Source: Reichenbachiella sp. (GTDB lineage: Bacteria > Bacteroidota > Bacteroidia > Cytophagales > Cyclobacteriaceae). From it: a stretch of 64,000 bases of DNA. The stretch is taken from the NCBI RefSeq assembly GCF_033344935.1, contig NZ_JAWPMM010000001.1:1164001-1228000 (forward strand), given 5' to 3'. Positions 23,544 through 34,500 of this stretch are shown here, piece after piece. The notes under the pieces are model-generated. The model was given only the letters and a program-made list of their open reading frames with translations, ran no database searches and was not told the origin of the DNA. Position 1 is the stretch's first letter, and each line of letters begins with the position of its first letter. The position numbers were made by a program, and so were the translations under genes.

Positions 23544-26162
23544 TTATAATTGAGCTTCTAATATTGCAATTTTTGCTTCAGCATCTGCTTTTTTCTTTTT
23601 TTCCATGGCCACTACTTGCTCTGGCGCATTATTTACAAACTTTTCATTGCTGAGTTTTTTGTCAATGCCGATAATAAAACCTTTCAGTCTTTTTATTTCT
23701 TTCTCTGCCTCTTCTTTCTGATCTTCTGCTTTCGCATGCTCTCCCAGCGGCACAAAGAATTCAGTTCTATTTACTATAAAACTTGCTGCATTGTCCACCT
23801 TCTTGTCTGTGGCTGCAATCGAGCCTACGTTGGCTAGTTTTTTTATCACGACTTCGTAAGCGTTGAACCCAGAGGTGTCTTGTTTTTTGATGAACAAGTC
23901 AAGTATCTCCTTTGGTGAAATTCCAACGCTGTTTCTTGCATTTCTTACGTTGGAAATGATTTCAAATATTTCTGACGTTTGCTTCAGTTCATTCTGGTCG
24001 AATTTAGCAAGTGATGGCCATTCAGCGACTATCAAACAGTCATCTTCATTTCTTTGCTTGATGTTTTTCCAAATTTCTTCTGAAATAAATGGCATAAACG
24101 GATGCAAAACACGCATCAATTGCTCAATGAAGCCAATGGCTTGATCTACTGTCTTTTGATCCGTTGGTTGCTGATAGGCTGGTTTGATCATCTCCAAGTA
24201 CCAAGAGCAGAAATCATCCCATACCAACTTGTAGGTCGCCATCAGCGCTTCTGACAATCTAAATTTGGAAAATAGATCGTTGATTTCTTGGAGCGCTTCA
24301 TTAAATCTATTTTCAAACCAAGAAGCCGCCACGGCCGCCGCTGGATCCTGAGGAATATCCTGGACTTCCCAAGATTTAATGAGCCTGAAGGCATTCCAGA
24401 TTTTGTTGGAGAAGTTTCTGCCCTGCTCGCAAAGCTTCTCGTCAAATAAAAGGTCATTACCGGCTGCAGAACTCAATAGCATTCCTACTCTCACTCCATC
24501 CGCTCCGTACTGATCGATAAGGCCAAGTGCATCAGGAGAATTACCCAATGATTTGGACATTTTCCTTCGTTGCAAATCACGAACCATTCCTGTGAAATAT
24601 ACCTTTTCAAATGGCTTGTCTTTACCGAATTCATAACCCGAAATAATCATTCTAGCCACCCAGAAGAAGATAATGTCCCATCCTGTAACTAGAACCTGAG
24701 TGGGGTAGTAATACTTATATTCCTCATTGTCTGGATTTCTGAATCCATCAAATACTGAAATGGGTAGCAAGGCACTGCTAAACCAGGTGTCTACTACATC
24801 TTCATCTCTCTTTAAGTCAGCAAGAGTAAGAGACTCATCTCCAGTGTCCTTTCTGGCCATCTCTAAGGCCTCTTCTGGTGTTTTTCCCACAGCCACACCG
24901 TCTTCTCCATAGTAGTAAGCTGGAATTTGCTGTCCCCACCATAGTTGGCGTGATATAGGCCAATCTTTAATATTTTCTAACCAGTGTTTGTAGGTGTTTT
25001 TGAACTTTTCAGGGAAAAATTCAATGTTGTCGTTCATTACATTTTCCAGCGCCGGTGTCACCAGTTTTTGCATGTCTACGAACCATTGGAGAGAAAGCTT
25101 AGGCTCAATGGCTGTATCTGGGTTTCTTTCAGAAAAACCTACTTTGTGTCTTAGGTTTTCGGTTTTGACAAGGCTACCTAAGCTCTTTAGTTCCTTGGAA
25201 ATTAGCTTTCTAGCGCTTTCTCTGGTTTCACCTACATAAAATTGAGCTTTTTCATTCAATGTGCCATCGTCATTAAGAATGTCAATGGTCTCCAGATTGT
25301 GTTTTTGCCCTAAATCATAGTCATTGGTGTCATGTGCTGGCGTTACTTTCAAACATCCAGTACCAAATTCGATGTCTACGTATTCGTCTTCGATGATAGG
25401 GATGACACGATTCACTAATGGGACAATTGCCTTTTTGCCTTTGAGATGTGTATATCTTTCGTCGTTGGGGTTGATGCAAATAGCTGAATCACCCAAGATG
25501 GTTTCAGGACGAGTAGTTGCAATCGTTACAAATTCGTTTGAGCCTTCAATGGCATATTGGACATGATAAAGTGCAGCGTTTACATCTCGATAAATTACCT
25601 CTTCGTTCGATATGGTGGTTTGGGCAGTTGGATCCCAGTTTACCATCTTATAATCACGATAAATGAATCCCTTTTTGAAATAGCTAATAAAAACTTCTTG
25701 AACAGCATCAGAGTTTTTTTCATCCATGGTGAAAAACGTTCTGTCCCAATCGCAAGAAGCACCAAGCCTTTGTAGCTGATTCAGAATAATGCCGCCGTAT
25801 TTTTCTTTCCATTCCCAGGCGTGTGATAGGAATTCCTCTCTCGTCAGATCCGATTTTTTGATACCTTTTTCACGCAACATACCCACTACTTTGGCTTCCG
25901 TTGCAATAGATGCATGGTCTGTCCCTGGTATCCAGCAAGCTTCTTTTCCTTCCATTCTTGCCTTCCGGATCAAGACATCCTGGATAGTATTATTCAGCAT
26001 GTGTCCCATGTGTAACACGCCCGTTACATTTGGAGGAGGGATAAGGATAGTATAGGGCTCTTTATCAGGATTTGGTTCTGAATGAAAAAAGCCTTTATCT
26101 AGCCATTCTTGGTAGATTTTTCCTTCAACTTCTGCTGGATTGTATTTTGTAGAAATAGACAT
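23544..26162 (-). CDS. valS: Valyl-tRNA synthetase
   Basis: An 872-residue class Ia aminoacyl-tRNA synthetase charging tRNA-Val. The HIGH motif reads HMGH in PPNVTGVLHMGHMLNN near residue 50. The editing (CP1) domain has the ATTRPETILGD segment near 220. KMSKS is exact (RRKMSKSLGNSPD near 540). The anticodon-binding domain follows, and the last 70 residues are the C-terminal coiled-coil arm typical of ValRS (KRLKGFIIGIDKKLSNEKFVNNAPEQVV). The length is normal. A -7 type promoter element lies 27 bases upstream of the start codon. Confidence 0.97.
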   Translation of the reverse strand: MSISTKYNPAEVEGKIYQEWLDKGFFHSEPNPDKEPYTILIPPPNVTGVLHMGHMLNNTIQDVLIRKARMEGKEACWIPGTDHASIATEAKVVGMLREKGIKKSDLTREEFLSHAWEWKEKYGGIILNQLQRLGASCDWDRTFFTMDEKNSDAVQEVFISYFKKGFIYRDYKMVNWDPTAQTTISNEEVIYRDVNAALYHVQYAIEGSNEFVTIATTRPETILGDSAICINPNDERYTHLKGKKAIVPLVNRVIPIIEDEYVDIEFGTGCLKVTPAHDTNDYDLGQKHNLETIDILNDDGTLNEKAQFYVGETRESARKLISKELKSLGSLVKTENLRHKVGFSERNPDTAIEPKLSLQWFVDMQKLVTPALENVMNDNIEFFPEKFKNTYKHWLENIKDWPISRQLWWGQQIPAYYYGEDGVAVGKTPEEALEMARKDTGDESLTLADLKRDEDVVDTWFSSALLPISVFDGFRNPDNEEYKYYYPTQVLVTGWDIIFFWVARMIISGYEFGKDKPFEKVYFTGMVRDLQRRKMSKSLGNSPDALGLIDQYGADGVRVGMLLSSAAGNDLLFDEKLCEQGRNFSNKIWNAFRLIKSWEVQDIPQDPAAAVAASWFENRFNEALQEINDLFSKFRLSEALMATYKLVWDDFCSWYLEMIKPAYQQPTDQKTVDQAIGFIEQLMRVLHPFMPFISEEIWKNIKQRNEDDCLIVAEWPSLAKFDQNELKQTSEIFEIISNVRNARNSVGISPKEILDLFIKKQDTSGFNAYEVVIKKLANVGSIAATDKKVDNAASFIVNRTEFFVPLGEHAKAEDQKEEAEKEIKRLKGFIIGIDKKLSNEKFVNNAPEQVVAMEKKKKADAEAKIAILEAQL

Positions 26163-26188
26163 TGCTCGTCATTAAAAAAATTGAACGG

Positions 26189-26196
26189 CAAAATTA
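26189..26196 (-). promoter_or_regulatory. Candidate -7 promoter element of valS
   Basis: On the minus strand the bases read TAATTTTG, matching TAnnTTTG. No TTG is found at the expected -33 place, so the support comes from the -7 box and its position, 27 bases before the valS start, only. Confidence 0.3.
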
Positions 26197-26265
26197 TAAA
26201 ATTTCGGCGCATAGCCATTTTTTTTAGCAGGTAATGTCCAACCTATTTTGTCGCACGTGGTAATA

Positions 26266-26296
26266 AAAAAAGGAACGCTGTGAGGCGTTCCTTTTC
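26266..26296 (-). terminator. Intrinsic terminator of recA
   Basis: AAAAAGGAACGC and GCGTTCCTTTT pair around a 6-base loop. On the minus strand the stem is followed by a run of T. It lies about 20 bases past the recA stop codon. Confidence 0.85.
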
Positions 26297-26316
26297 AAAT
26301 CCTTTAATTGATCAGT

Positions 26317-27345
26317 TTATGCTTCTGTTTCTGCTGGTACTTCTTCTTCAACACCATTGATTTTATTTCGGATACCCATTTCCATTTCTTCCATCAGTTC
26401 AGGGTTATCAAGAAGTAAATTTTTAACGGAATCCCTACCTTGACCAAGTTTGTTGCCTTTGTAGGAGAACCATGACCCTGCTTTATTGATAATTCCGAGC
26501 TCTACGCCTAAGTCAATGATTTCACCGACTTTGGATATGCCTTCTCCGTACATAATGTCGAATTCTACTACTTTGAAAGGAGGAGCTACTTTGTTTTTTA
26601 CCACCTTCACCCTCGTTCTGTTACCTAGAACGTTATCAGCACTTTCTTTGATTTGACCAATTCTGCGAATATCGAGTCTAACCGAGGAGTAGAATTTGAG
26701 CGCATTACCACCTGTAGTTGTTTCTGGATTTCCGAACATTACACCAATTTTTTCACGCAATTGGTTAATGAAAATACAAGTACAGCCTGTTTTGTTAATG
26801 GCACCTGTTAGTTTTCTTAGAGCCTGACTCATCAATCGGGCTTGCAGTCCCATTTTGCTATCGCCCATTTCACCTTCCAGTTCAGCTTTTGGAACCAACG
26901 CAGCCACAGAGTCAATAACAATAATATCGATAGCTCCAGAACGAATCAAATGTTCCGCAATCTCCAAAGCTTGCTCTCCATTATCAGGTTGAGAGATGAG
27001 CAAGTTTTCAGTATCTATGCCTAATTTTTCTGCATATACCTTATCAAAAGCGTGCTCTGCATCGATAAACGCTGCCATGCCTCCTTGCTTCTGTGCTTCG
27101 GCAATGCAGTGAAGGGTAAGTGTTGTTTTTCCTGAAGACTCTGGGCCATAAATTTCTACGATTCTACCTCTTGGCACACCACCAACACCGAGCGCTATAT
27201 CCAAGCTTACCGATCCAGTAGGGATAGAAGGGATGTCGATCACGCTTTCGTCAGATAACTTCATAACGGCACCTTTCCCGTATGATTTTTCCAGCTTATC
27301 TATAGTTAACTGAAGTGCTTTTAATTTTTCGTTATTTTCACTCAT
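26317..27345 (-). CDS. recA: Recombinase RecA
   Basis: A 342-residue DNA recombinase that forms filaments on single-stranded DNA, drives strand exchange and triggers LexA-type self-cleavage where present. Walker A is GPESSGKTT, Walker B is [12 protein letters not shown], and the L2-loop region is [28 protein letters not shown] with its usual residues. I chose the ATG at 27345 ([11 protein letters not shown]). The frame stays open to an upstream ATG at 27381, which would add 12 residues not usual for RecA. The C-terminus ends in acidic residues ([10 protein letters not shown]), as in other RecA proteins. A candidate promoter box lies about 100 bases upstream, and a strong terminator follows. 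Confidence 0.97.
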   Translation of the reverse strand: MSENNEKLKALQLTIDKLEKSYGKGAVMKLSDESVIDIPSIPTGSVSLDIALGVGGVPRGRIVEIYGPESSGKTTLTLHCIAEAQKQGGMAAFIDAEHAFDKVYAEKLGIDTENLLISQPDNGEQALEIAEHLIRSGAIDIIVIDSVAALVPKAELEGEMGDSKMGLQARLMSQALRKLTGAINKTGCTCIFINQLREKIGVMFGNPETTTGGNALKFYSSVRLDIRRIGQIKESADNVLGNRTRVKVVKNKVAPPFKVVEFDIMYGEGISKVGEIIDLGVELGIINKAGSWFSYKGNKLGQGRDSVKNLLLDNPELMEEMEMGIRNKINGVEEEVPAETEA

Positions 27346-27443
27346 GATGAGATTGTTTTCAGGTTCTAAATGGAAGTGCAAGTTATTTGAAAATAATGAC
27401 TATTCGAATATTCCGCACAAGACATTGATTATAAAAATATTAG

Positions 27444-27451
27444 CAAATATA
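27444..27451 (-). promoter_or_regulatory. Candidate -7 promoter element of recA
   Basis: On the minus strand the bases read TATATTTG, matching TAnnTTTG, 99 bases upstream of the recA start. The -33 region is TTT rather than TTG. No clear SOS-box palindrome was recognised between it and the gene. Confidence 0.3.
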
Positions 27452-27581
27452 TATTCATTTAATTGAGAAATTAAAGAAAATGCTAAAAAAATTAGTAAAA
27501 TATTTTTCTTTCACTTTTGAATGTTGCAGTCTATAATTGTACTGATTGAACGGTTCAACTTAACATGATTTGACAAATAGA

Positions 27582-28607
27582 ATGAAGAAAAATTTGAAGT
27601 GGCTGATTCTGGTAGTTGGAGTGTTATTTGTGGTTTCAGAGGCACAGTTTATTAGTTATTTATTGATGCAGGGGCAGGGGCAGTTAGAGGTGCTTTGGAA
27701 TGCAAGGCCAGTGGATGAAGTGCTTAAGGATTCTATTGACCAAAAGTTAAGGGAAAAATTATTGCTTGTTGAGGAGGTTAAAGCTTTTGCCAAAGAGGAT
27801 TTGGGCTTGGACTCTGAGGGACTATATACTACCGTTTATGATCAAAATGGAGAAGATATTTTATGGAATCTTACTGCTTGCGATCCTTTTGCATTACAGT
27901 CGATTGAGTGGTCATTTCCAATTGTAGGAAATGTTTCGTACAAAGGATTTTTTGATTTAGAAAAGGCAAAGTATGAAGAACAGAAGCTAAAAGAAAAGGG
28001 ATATGATACACGTATCAGGCCCGTCAATGCTTGGTCAACTTTGGGCTGGTTTCAAGACCCGATTTTATCAAATAATTTAGAACGAAGCGAAGGGAGATTG
28101 GCTGAATTATTTATACATGAAATCACTCATGCCAACATTTTTCTTAAAGATTCATTAACGTTCAATGAAAATTTGGCATCATTTATTGGTGAGCAGGGAG
28201 CTCTTCAGTTTTTAACTAATAAATATGGACAAGAAAGTACTTTGTTGGATGATTACAAAGCGTCAGAAAATGATACGCAAAGTTTTGTTAAACATTGTTT
28301 AAATGGGGTATCGGATTTGAAAATTCTCTATACTAGCTTTAATGAAAACATGTCTTTTTCAGAAAAAGTAAAATCAAAAGAAATGTATATGAAAAAGTGG
28401 GTGGAGACACTTGATTCTATGCCGTTCAACAATCCTAAGATCTATATTGGCAGATTTGAAGAGAAACTACCCAATAATGCTTTTTTTATGGCTTTTGAGC
28501 GATATGATTCAAAGAAAGAATCTTTCGATTTGCAACTTCAAGGTGAGTTTGAGGGTGATCTGAAAGCTTTCATAAAGTATTATGTCAAGAATAGTGATGG
28601 GCTTTAG
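27582..28607 (+). CDS. Putative aminopeptidase, PF10023/COG4324 family
   Basis: A 341-residue protein counted from the ATG at 27582. A TTG four codons earlier is also open. It has one N-terminal membrane segment (residues 5-25 or so). The zinc site is HEITH (residues 179-183), followed by NENLASFIGEQG, whose Glu provides the third ligand in this family. The segment GWFQDPIL before it is also a family hallmark. Members are annotated as putative aminopeptidases without biochemical proof. The coding sequence is visibly more A+T-rich than its neighbours. It is divergent from recA and ends 131 bases before the two-component genes. Confidence 0.8.
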   Translation: MKKNLKWLILVVGVLFVVSEAQFISYLLMQGQGQLEVLWNARPVDEVLKDSIDQKLREKLLLVEEVKAFAKEDLGLDSEGLYTTVYDQNGEDILWNLTACDPFALQSIEWSFPIVGNVSYKGFFDLEKAKYEEQKLKEKGYDTRIRPVNAWSTLGWFQDPILSNNLERSEGRLAELFIHEITHANIFLKDSLTFNENLASFIGEQGALQFLTNKYGQESTLLDDYKASENDTQSFVKHCLNGVSDLKILYTSFNENMSFSEKVKSKEMYMKKWVETLDSMPFNNPKIYIGRFEEKLPNNAFFMAFERYDSKKESFDLQLQGEFEGDLKAFIKYYVKNSDGL

Positions 28608-28738
28608 TTATATTTCCTTTGTATTAAATAATTGTTATGTCTTTAAGGAATGGCTGATTTAGTAATTATTATTTGGGAATTTGCAGGAAGAAATTATTAA
28701 TCTGAATTTCATAAACATAAGCTAATTACATTTTAATT

Positions 28739-29422
28739 ATGTCAGGGAATAAAAAAATCCTAGTAGTAGATGATGAAGTGGATATTCTGGATCTTTTGAA
28801 ATATAATCTCGAGAAAGAAGGATATCAGGTGGAGGTAGCGGATAATGGAATCAAAGGTGTTGAGGTTGCTCAATCTTTTGTTCCAGACTTAATTCTTTTA
28901 GACATTATGATGCCAGGTCAAGATGGGGTCGAGACCTGTCGGCAGTTGAGAGAGGTTAAATCATTGGCTAATACTTTTATACTATTCCTTACTGCCAGGG
29001 TTGAAGAGTACTCTGAGATTGCTGCTTTCGACAGTGGAGCAGATGACTATCTCACTAAACCTATCAAGCCTCGAGCTTTGATGAGTCGAATCAATGCAAT
29101 TTTCAGAAGATCCAAAAAGGAAGAGGATGTGGATGAAAAAATCACAGCCGGAGATTTGGTGATTGATAGGCAGAGTTATGTAGTATCTCAAAACGGTAAA
29201 GAATTCACTTTGCCAAAGAAAGAGTTTGAACTCCTATTCTTTTTGGCACAGCATCCGGGTAAAGTTTTTAGTCGGGACGATTTGTTGATCAATATTTGGG
29301 GGACAGATGTATTTGTATTGGCGCGTACCGTTGATGTGCACATTAGAAAGGTTCGCGAGAAAATTGGTGACGGTTATATATCTACTATAAAAGGTGTAGG
29401 GTATAAATTTGAGTTAGACTAA
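28739..29422 (+). CDS. OmpR/PhoB-type response regulator
   Basis: A 227-residue regulator. The receiver domain (1-120) has DDE at 11-13, phospho-acceptor Asp55 (LILLDIMMPG) and Lys near 105 (LTKPIKP). A winged-helix DNA-binding domain follows (about 130-225), with the typical LPKKEFELLFFLAQHPGKVF and ARTVDVHIRKVREKIG segments. It is the partner of the histidine kinase whose gene starts 9 bases later. The pair resembles the PhoB/PhoR or RprY-like pairs of Bacteroidota. The signal is not evident from the sequence. Confidence 0.92.
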   Translation: MSGNKKILVVDDEVDILDLLKYNLEKEGYQVEVADNGIKGVEVAQSFVPDLILLDIMMPGQDGVETCRQLREVKSLANTFILFLTARVEEYSEIAAFDSGADDYLTKPIKPRALMSRINAIFRRSKKEEDVDEKITAGDLVIDRQSYVVSQNGKEFTLPKKEFELLFFLAQHPGKVFSRDDLLINIWGTDVFVLARTVDVHIRKVREKIGDGYISTIKGVGYKFELD

Positions 29423-29431
29423 TTATTCTCA

Positions 29432-30472
29432 ATGTTATTGAATTCCAAAGGGCTTGCTCTGATACTGGCTGCTAGTATTGCGATTATCATAGGGGCTAGT
29501 CTTCTTCTGATTCCAGAGCTTCCCGATTTCGTTTTCTGGCTAGTACCAATTATTTGTTTTGGTACGAGCTACATTCTTATTAATGTAGTTCTCGAATTCT
29601 TGTTCTTTAAAGAACTGAGAAATATTTATGAGATGTTCGAGAAAATTCGAAACAATGACCTGACTACTTTAAAGCCAGAACGTTCATACGGTCATAGCTC
29701 CCTTAACCAAATACAACAGGAAATTTACTCCTATGCACACGTCAAGCAATCGGAAATAGATGAGCTTAAGCAGATGGCTAAATTCAGACGACAATTTCTG
29801 GCTGATGTATCACATGAATTGAAAACTCCTATTTTTGCTGCACAAGGATTTGTGCATACATTGTTGGATGGAGCGATCGACGATAAGTCTATCCGAATGA
29901 AATTCTTAAGGAAAGCAGCAAAAAATCTGGATGGACTAGATGCCTTGGTTCAGGATCTGCTTACGGTATCGCATATGGAGGCTGGAGATATCACCATGCA
30001 ATTCGAGCCTACAAATATTTGTGAGGTAGTAGAGGAGATATTTGATCAGCTAGAAGATCGTGCGGCAAAAAAAAGTATCTCCTTGAAATTGAATAATGAA
30101 GGAGAAAACAAAATTTTGGTTTTGGCGGACAATCAGAGAATTCATCAAGTATTTGTTAATCTCATCTCCAATGCCATTAAATATTCAGATGAAAAGGGTG
30201 AGGTAACAGTTACATTAACTCCAAACAATGAAAAACTTGATATTTCAGTTCGGGACAATGGAATTGGAATCCCACCAGAGCACCTCAACCGTATCTTTGA
30301 ACGGTTTTATCGTGTAGATAAAAGTAGATCAAAGGCGCAGGGAGGTACTGGCCTCGGGCTCTCTATAGTAAAACACATTGTTGAGGCTCATTCAAGTGAA
30401 ATTAAAGTAGTAAGCAATGTTGGGCAGGGCTCTTCTTTTAGTTTTGAACTCGAGCTTTATCAAGCGAGGTAG
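29432..30472 (+). CDS. Sensor histidine kinase (short, PhoR-like)
   Basis: A 346-residue kinase with two adjacent membrane helices (about 7-28 and 33-55) and almost no periplasmic part, so it must sense within the membrane, sense from the cytoplasm, or depend on a partner. A HAMP-like helix pair follows (60-110), then the H-box ADVSHELKTPI with phosphorylated His128, the N-box NLISNAIKYS, and G-boxes DNGIGIP and GGTGLGLSIV. It is co-transcribed with the response regulator upstream. The layout fits PhoR-like kinases that depend on a partner for signalling. No pst or pho transport gene is present nearby. Confidence 0.92.
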   Translation: MLLNSKGLALILAASIAIIIGASLLLIPELPDFVFWLVPIICFGTSYILINVVLEFLFFKELRNIYEMFEKIRNNDLTTLKPERSYGHSSLNQIQQEIYSYAHVKQSEIDELKQMAKFRRQFLADVSHELKTPIFAAQGFVHTLLDGAIDDKSIRMKFLRKAAKNLDGLDALVQDLLTVSHMEAGDITMQFEPTNICEVVEEIFDQLEDRAAKKSISLKLNNEGENKILVLADNQRIHQVFVNLISNAIKYSDEKGEVTVTLTPNNEKLDISVRDNGIGIPPEHLNRIFERFYRVDKSRSKAQGGTGLGLSIVKHIVEAHSSEIKVVSNVGQGSSFSFELELYQAR

Positions 30473-30525
30473 ATTTTTTTGAATATCTTTTCTAATTCCT
30501 AGAATTCACTAACTACATTGCCGGC

Positions 30526-31245
30526 ATGAAGAAGAATGTTTGGAATGCTGAAGATATGATAGTTTTCGATGATGAAAACTATACCATTATTAATAAACCA
30601 CCACATCTGTCTACACTTGAAGATCGAAATGATCAATCTAACGTCTTAAATCTTTTTAGAGCAATAGATAGCAACTATCAGGTTTGTCACAGATTGGATA
30701 AAGAAACAAGCGGAGCTTTACTTCTCTCCAAGAATGATGAAGCCTACCGGCATGCCGCTCTACAATTTCAAGAAAGAGAAGTAGAGAAAATATATCATGC
30801 AATTGTAAAAGGTCGTTTTCTGAACGAATCGTTACAGGTGGATGTCCCACTTAGAACCTCAGGTTCTGGAAAGGTAATTTTTGATAAACGTAAAGGTAAA
30901 GAAGCTATTACTTTGATTCGACCTAAGCAGTTTTTTAGAAACTACACCTTAGTAGAGGCGAAACCAATAACAGGTCGAACACATCAAATTAGAGCTCATT
31001 TGGCTTATCTTGACTTTCCAATTTGTGGGGACAATATGTATGGTGGAGAACCGATTTTTCTTTCTTCTCTAAAAAAAGACTTCAAGAAAAAGGATCATGA
31101 AGAAGAAAGACCATTGTTCAATCGTGTGGGACTGCATTCCAATTCAATTGAACTAACAAATGTTAATAAAAATATTATTTCGAAAATGTGTGATTATCCA
31201 AAGGATATGAAGATAATTATGAAAAAACTTAATAAGTTCAATTAG
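30526..31245 (+). CDS. RluA-family pseudouridine synthase
   Basis: A 239-residue enzyme that isomerises uridine in rRNA or tRNA. The catalytic aspartate is Asp58 in HRLDKETSG, and the other family motifs are EKIYHAIVKG, ITGRTHQIRAHL and FPICGDNMYG. An N-terminal S4 RNA-binding domain is absent, as in RluA/RluC-like short members. The target position cannot be told from the sequence. It lies 53 bases after the kinase gene on the same strand and may be part of that transcript. Confidence 0.9.
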   Translation: MKKNVWNAEDMIVFDDENYTIINKPPHLSTLEDRNDQSNVLNLFRAIDSNYQVCHRLDKETSGALLLSKNDEAYRHAALQFQEREVEKIYHAIVKGRFLNESLQVDVPLRTSGSGKVIFDKRKGKEAITLIRPKQFFRNYTLVEAKPITGRTHQIRAHLAYLDFPICGDNMYGGEPIFLSSLKKDFKKKDHEEERPLFNRVGLHSNSIELTNVNKNIISKMCDYPKDMKIIMKKLNKFN

Positions 31246-31292
31246 TTTTTGAAAAATGAAAAAATATTATGTTTTTCCTGGTTGTTTTGGAA

Positions 31293-31349
31293 ATGTCGCC
31301 AAATGCAACATCAGTTTAAATATTATCAATAAAGTTTCATAAATGTTGC
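31293..31349. promoter_or_regulatory. Repeated ATGTYGC motif upstream of susC
   Basis: ATGTCGC at 31293-31299 faces GCAACAT (its near inverse) at 31305-31311, and ATGTTGC occurs again at 31343-31349. The two forward copies share AAATGTYGCCAAA and are spaced 50 bases, about five helical turns. They lie in the 265-base A+T-rich stretch before susC, which otherwise shows no gene. This is a possible operator. Confidence 0.3.
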
Positions 31350-31510
31350 CAAAATAGTAATATTGCCATTACTAGAATTGGCTGTATTGAGATATTAGCA
31401 ATTTCAGAGCAGTTAATTCGCTTTTTGAAATAAAGAATTAAACCAACTTCAAGCATCATAAGATGGGAGAAGATTTTTTATTTTATTTTTTAACTAAACC
31501 ATATTTTATT

Positions 31511-34500
31511 ATGAGAAAACTATTACTGATTTTCTTGTTCGTATCTGGCTTGATGGTTCAAGCTTCAGCACAGGACAGGACAGTTTCTGGTAAGGTTTCG
31601 TCGGCTGAAGACGATTCTACTCTTCCAGGCGTGACGGTTGTACTTAAGGGTACAACAACCGGTACCACTACCGATTTGGATGGTAACTACAAGTTATCTG
31701 TTCCTTCAGAAGGTGGAACTCTAGTTTATTCTTTTGTGGGTCTTGCTACACAAGAAGTTGAAATCGGCTCTAGAAGCGTGATTGATCTTGTTATGCAGCC
31801 AGATGCTCAGCAATTGACGGAAGTTGTTGTTACGGCATTGGGTATTTCTAGAGAAAAAGCTTCATTAGGATATTCTGTTCAGGAAGTACAGGGAGAGGAT
31901 ATCGACAAAGCTAAAGAAGTAAACATTGTAAATGCACTTCAAGGACAAGTAGCTGGTGTACAAATTAACGGTACTACTGGTGCGTTGGGAGGTTCGTCAA
32001 GAATCACAATCAGAGGAGCAAATTCATTGACTGGTAATAACCAGCCTTTGTTTGTTGTTGATGGTGTCCCAATGGACAACAGAAACTTTGCTACTTCTTC
32101 GCAGCAAAATGGTTTCGGAGGAGGAACTTACGATTATGGTAACTCTGCTTCTGATATTAACCCAGCAGATATTGAGTCAATGTCTGTATTGAAAGGTGCG
32201 GCTGCAACTTCACTTTATGGATCAAGAGGTAGTAATGGTGTAATTGTTATTACTACTAAAAAAGGATCTAAAGGCAGTGGAATAGGCGTTAGCGTTAATT
32301 CTTCAGTTACTTTCGACAATGCCTTCAGATTGATTGATCACCAAAGAGAATATGGTGGAGGTGCTTCATATGCCACTGCATCTGGATTCAACGAATTCTA
32401 TGAAAATGGACAATTGAACTATGCGCCTGCATACGGTAAGGATGGTTCATGGGGACCTAAATATGACGGCACTAGATATGTTAGACATTGGGATTCATGG
32501 GATGAAAACAATGATGCATATGGTGAAACTAGACCATGGGTAGCTCCTGAGGGAAGTTACAAAGACTTCTTCGAAACAGGTGTAACTATGAATAACTCTG
32601 TTTCTGTGACTTCTGGTCATGACAATGGTTCATTTAGATTGAGCTACACTAACGTTAACCAAGATGGTATACTTCCAAATTCAAATTTGAGTAGAAATAC
32701 GGTTACTTTTGGTGCTACTCAAAACTTGAGCGAAAAGTTGACTGCTAACTTTTCTGGATCTTATGTTTATACTGATGTAAAAGGTAGAAACGTAACTGGG
32801 TATGATAACAAAAACCCAATGCAAGCATTTACCCAATGGTACCAAGTACAGTTGGATATGGATAGATTGAAGGATTATACCTTAGATGACGGTGTCACCC
32901 AACAGACTTGGAATGCCAGAGGTATTACTAAAGATGGTGACGGTAATTTGGATAGCTATGATCCTCATCCAAACTACTTCGATAACCCATACTGGGTACG
33001 TTACAAAAACCTTCAGAAGGATAATCGTAACAGGTTCTTTGGAAATATGGAGCTAGTTTATGATATCACTGATGATTTGAAAGTTAGCGGTAAAGTAATG
33101 AGAGATGGTTATTCTTCACAAGCTTATGAAGGAATCGCTCCAGGTGGAGTAGATCAGTCTGAGTACAGAGAAACTACACGTCATTTTGCTGAAATGAATT
33201 ACATGGGTATGATCATGTACAACAAGACGTTGGATGATCTTTCTATTAGCGCTAGTCTTGGTGGAAACATCATGAAGCAAAATTATAACAGAACAATTAA
33301 TGAGACTGTTGGAGGTTTGGCACTAGCTGGTTTTTGGAACTTGGGCAACTCAGTTCAAGCTGCAAAAATTGACACCTACGAGGAAGCAAAGAAAATTAAC
33401 TCAGTGTTCGCTACTGCGTCTCTTGGATTCAAAAATATTGTTTTCTTGGATTTGACAGCCAGAAATGACTGGTCATCAGCTTTGAGTAAGACGGACAGAT
33501 CTTATTTCTATCCTTCTGCAACCACAAGTTTCGTATTCTCAGAAGTTGTTCAGCCTTCTTGGTTGTCAATGGGTAAAGTGAGAGTTGCTGTTGGTCAGGC
33601 TGGTAATGATGCAGATCCTTATCAATTGAGCGATGTATATGATCCAATAGTTCCAAATTTTGGAGATTACTCAAGATACTCTGTTCCTGATACAAGAAAT
33701 AACCCTGACTTGGTTAATGAGTTGACTACTGAATTTGAAGTAGGTTTGGAGATGAGCTTTTTGGATAATAGAGTTGGATTTGATTTAGCTTATTATGACA
33801 GAACTACTGATGATCAAATCATGCAAGTAGCTTCTTCTGCCACTACTGGCTACACAGCTAAGTGGGTAAATGCTGGGTCAATGAGAAACAGAGGTATTGA
33901 GTTGATGATCAATGCTGTTCCTTTGAAAATTGGTGACTTCCAGTGGGATGTAAACTTTAACATGGCTACTTATAACAACGAAGTTGTTTCTTTGGCTGAA
34001 GGTGTTAATGAAATTAGTCAAGGAAGTACTTGGGCAGCTGATTTAAGAATTGTTAAGGGTGAATCTTACATGGGACTCTATGGACAAGATTGGGAAAGAC
34101 ATGAAAATGGATCTCCTTTAGTTGACGCAGATGGTGCTCCAATTGCTCAAGATGACTATTCTTACCTAGGTACAGCGATTGCTGATTTCACTGGTGGATT
34201 TAGAAATACATTCACTTGGAAAGGTATTACAGCTTCTGCTTTGATCGACTTTCAAAAAGGTGGAATTGTTCACTCTACTTCATTGCAATGGGCTAACTAC
34301 TCAGGTATGACTCCTGAAAGTGTATGGCAAGACGGTGTTGATATCAGAGAAAATGGATACATTTTCCCAGGTGTAAATGCTGACGGTAGTGCAAACACTA
34401 CGCCAATAAGCGCACAGGGATATTTCCAATCATACTGGAATGTAGCAGCACCAAATGTTTATGATGCAAGTTTTGTTAAGTTGAGAGAAGTTTCTTTGAG

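Noticed and set aside
31463-31510. Upstream ATG of the susC frame
   Set aside because: It would put 16 residues before a clean signal peptide and has no support.
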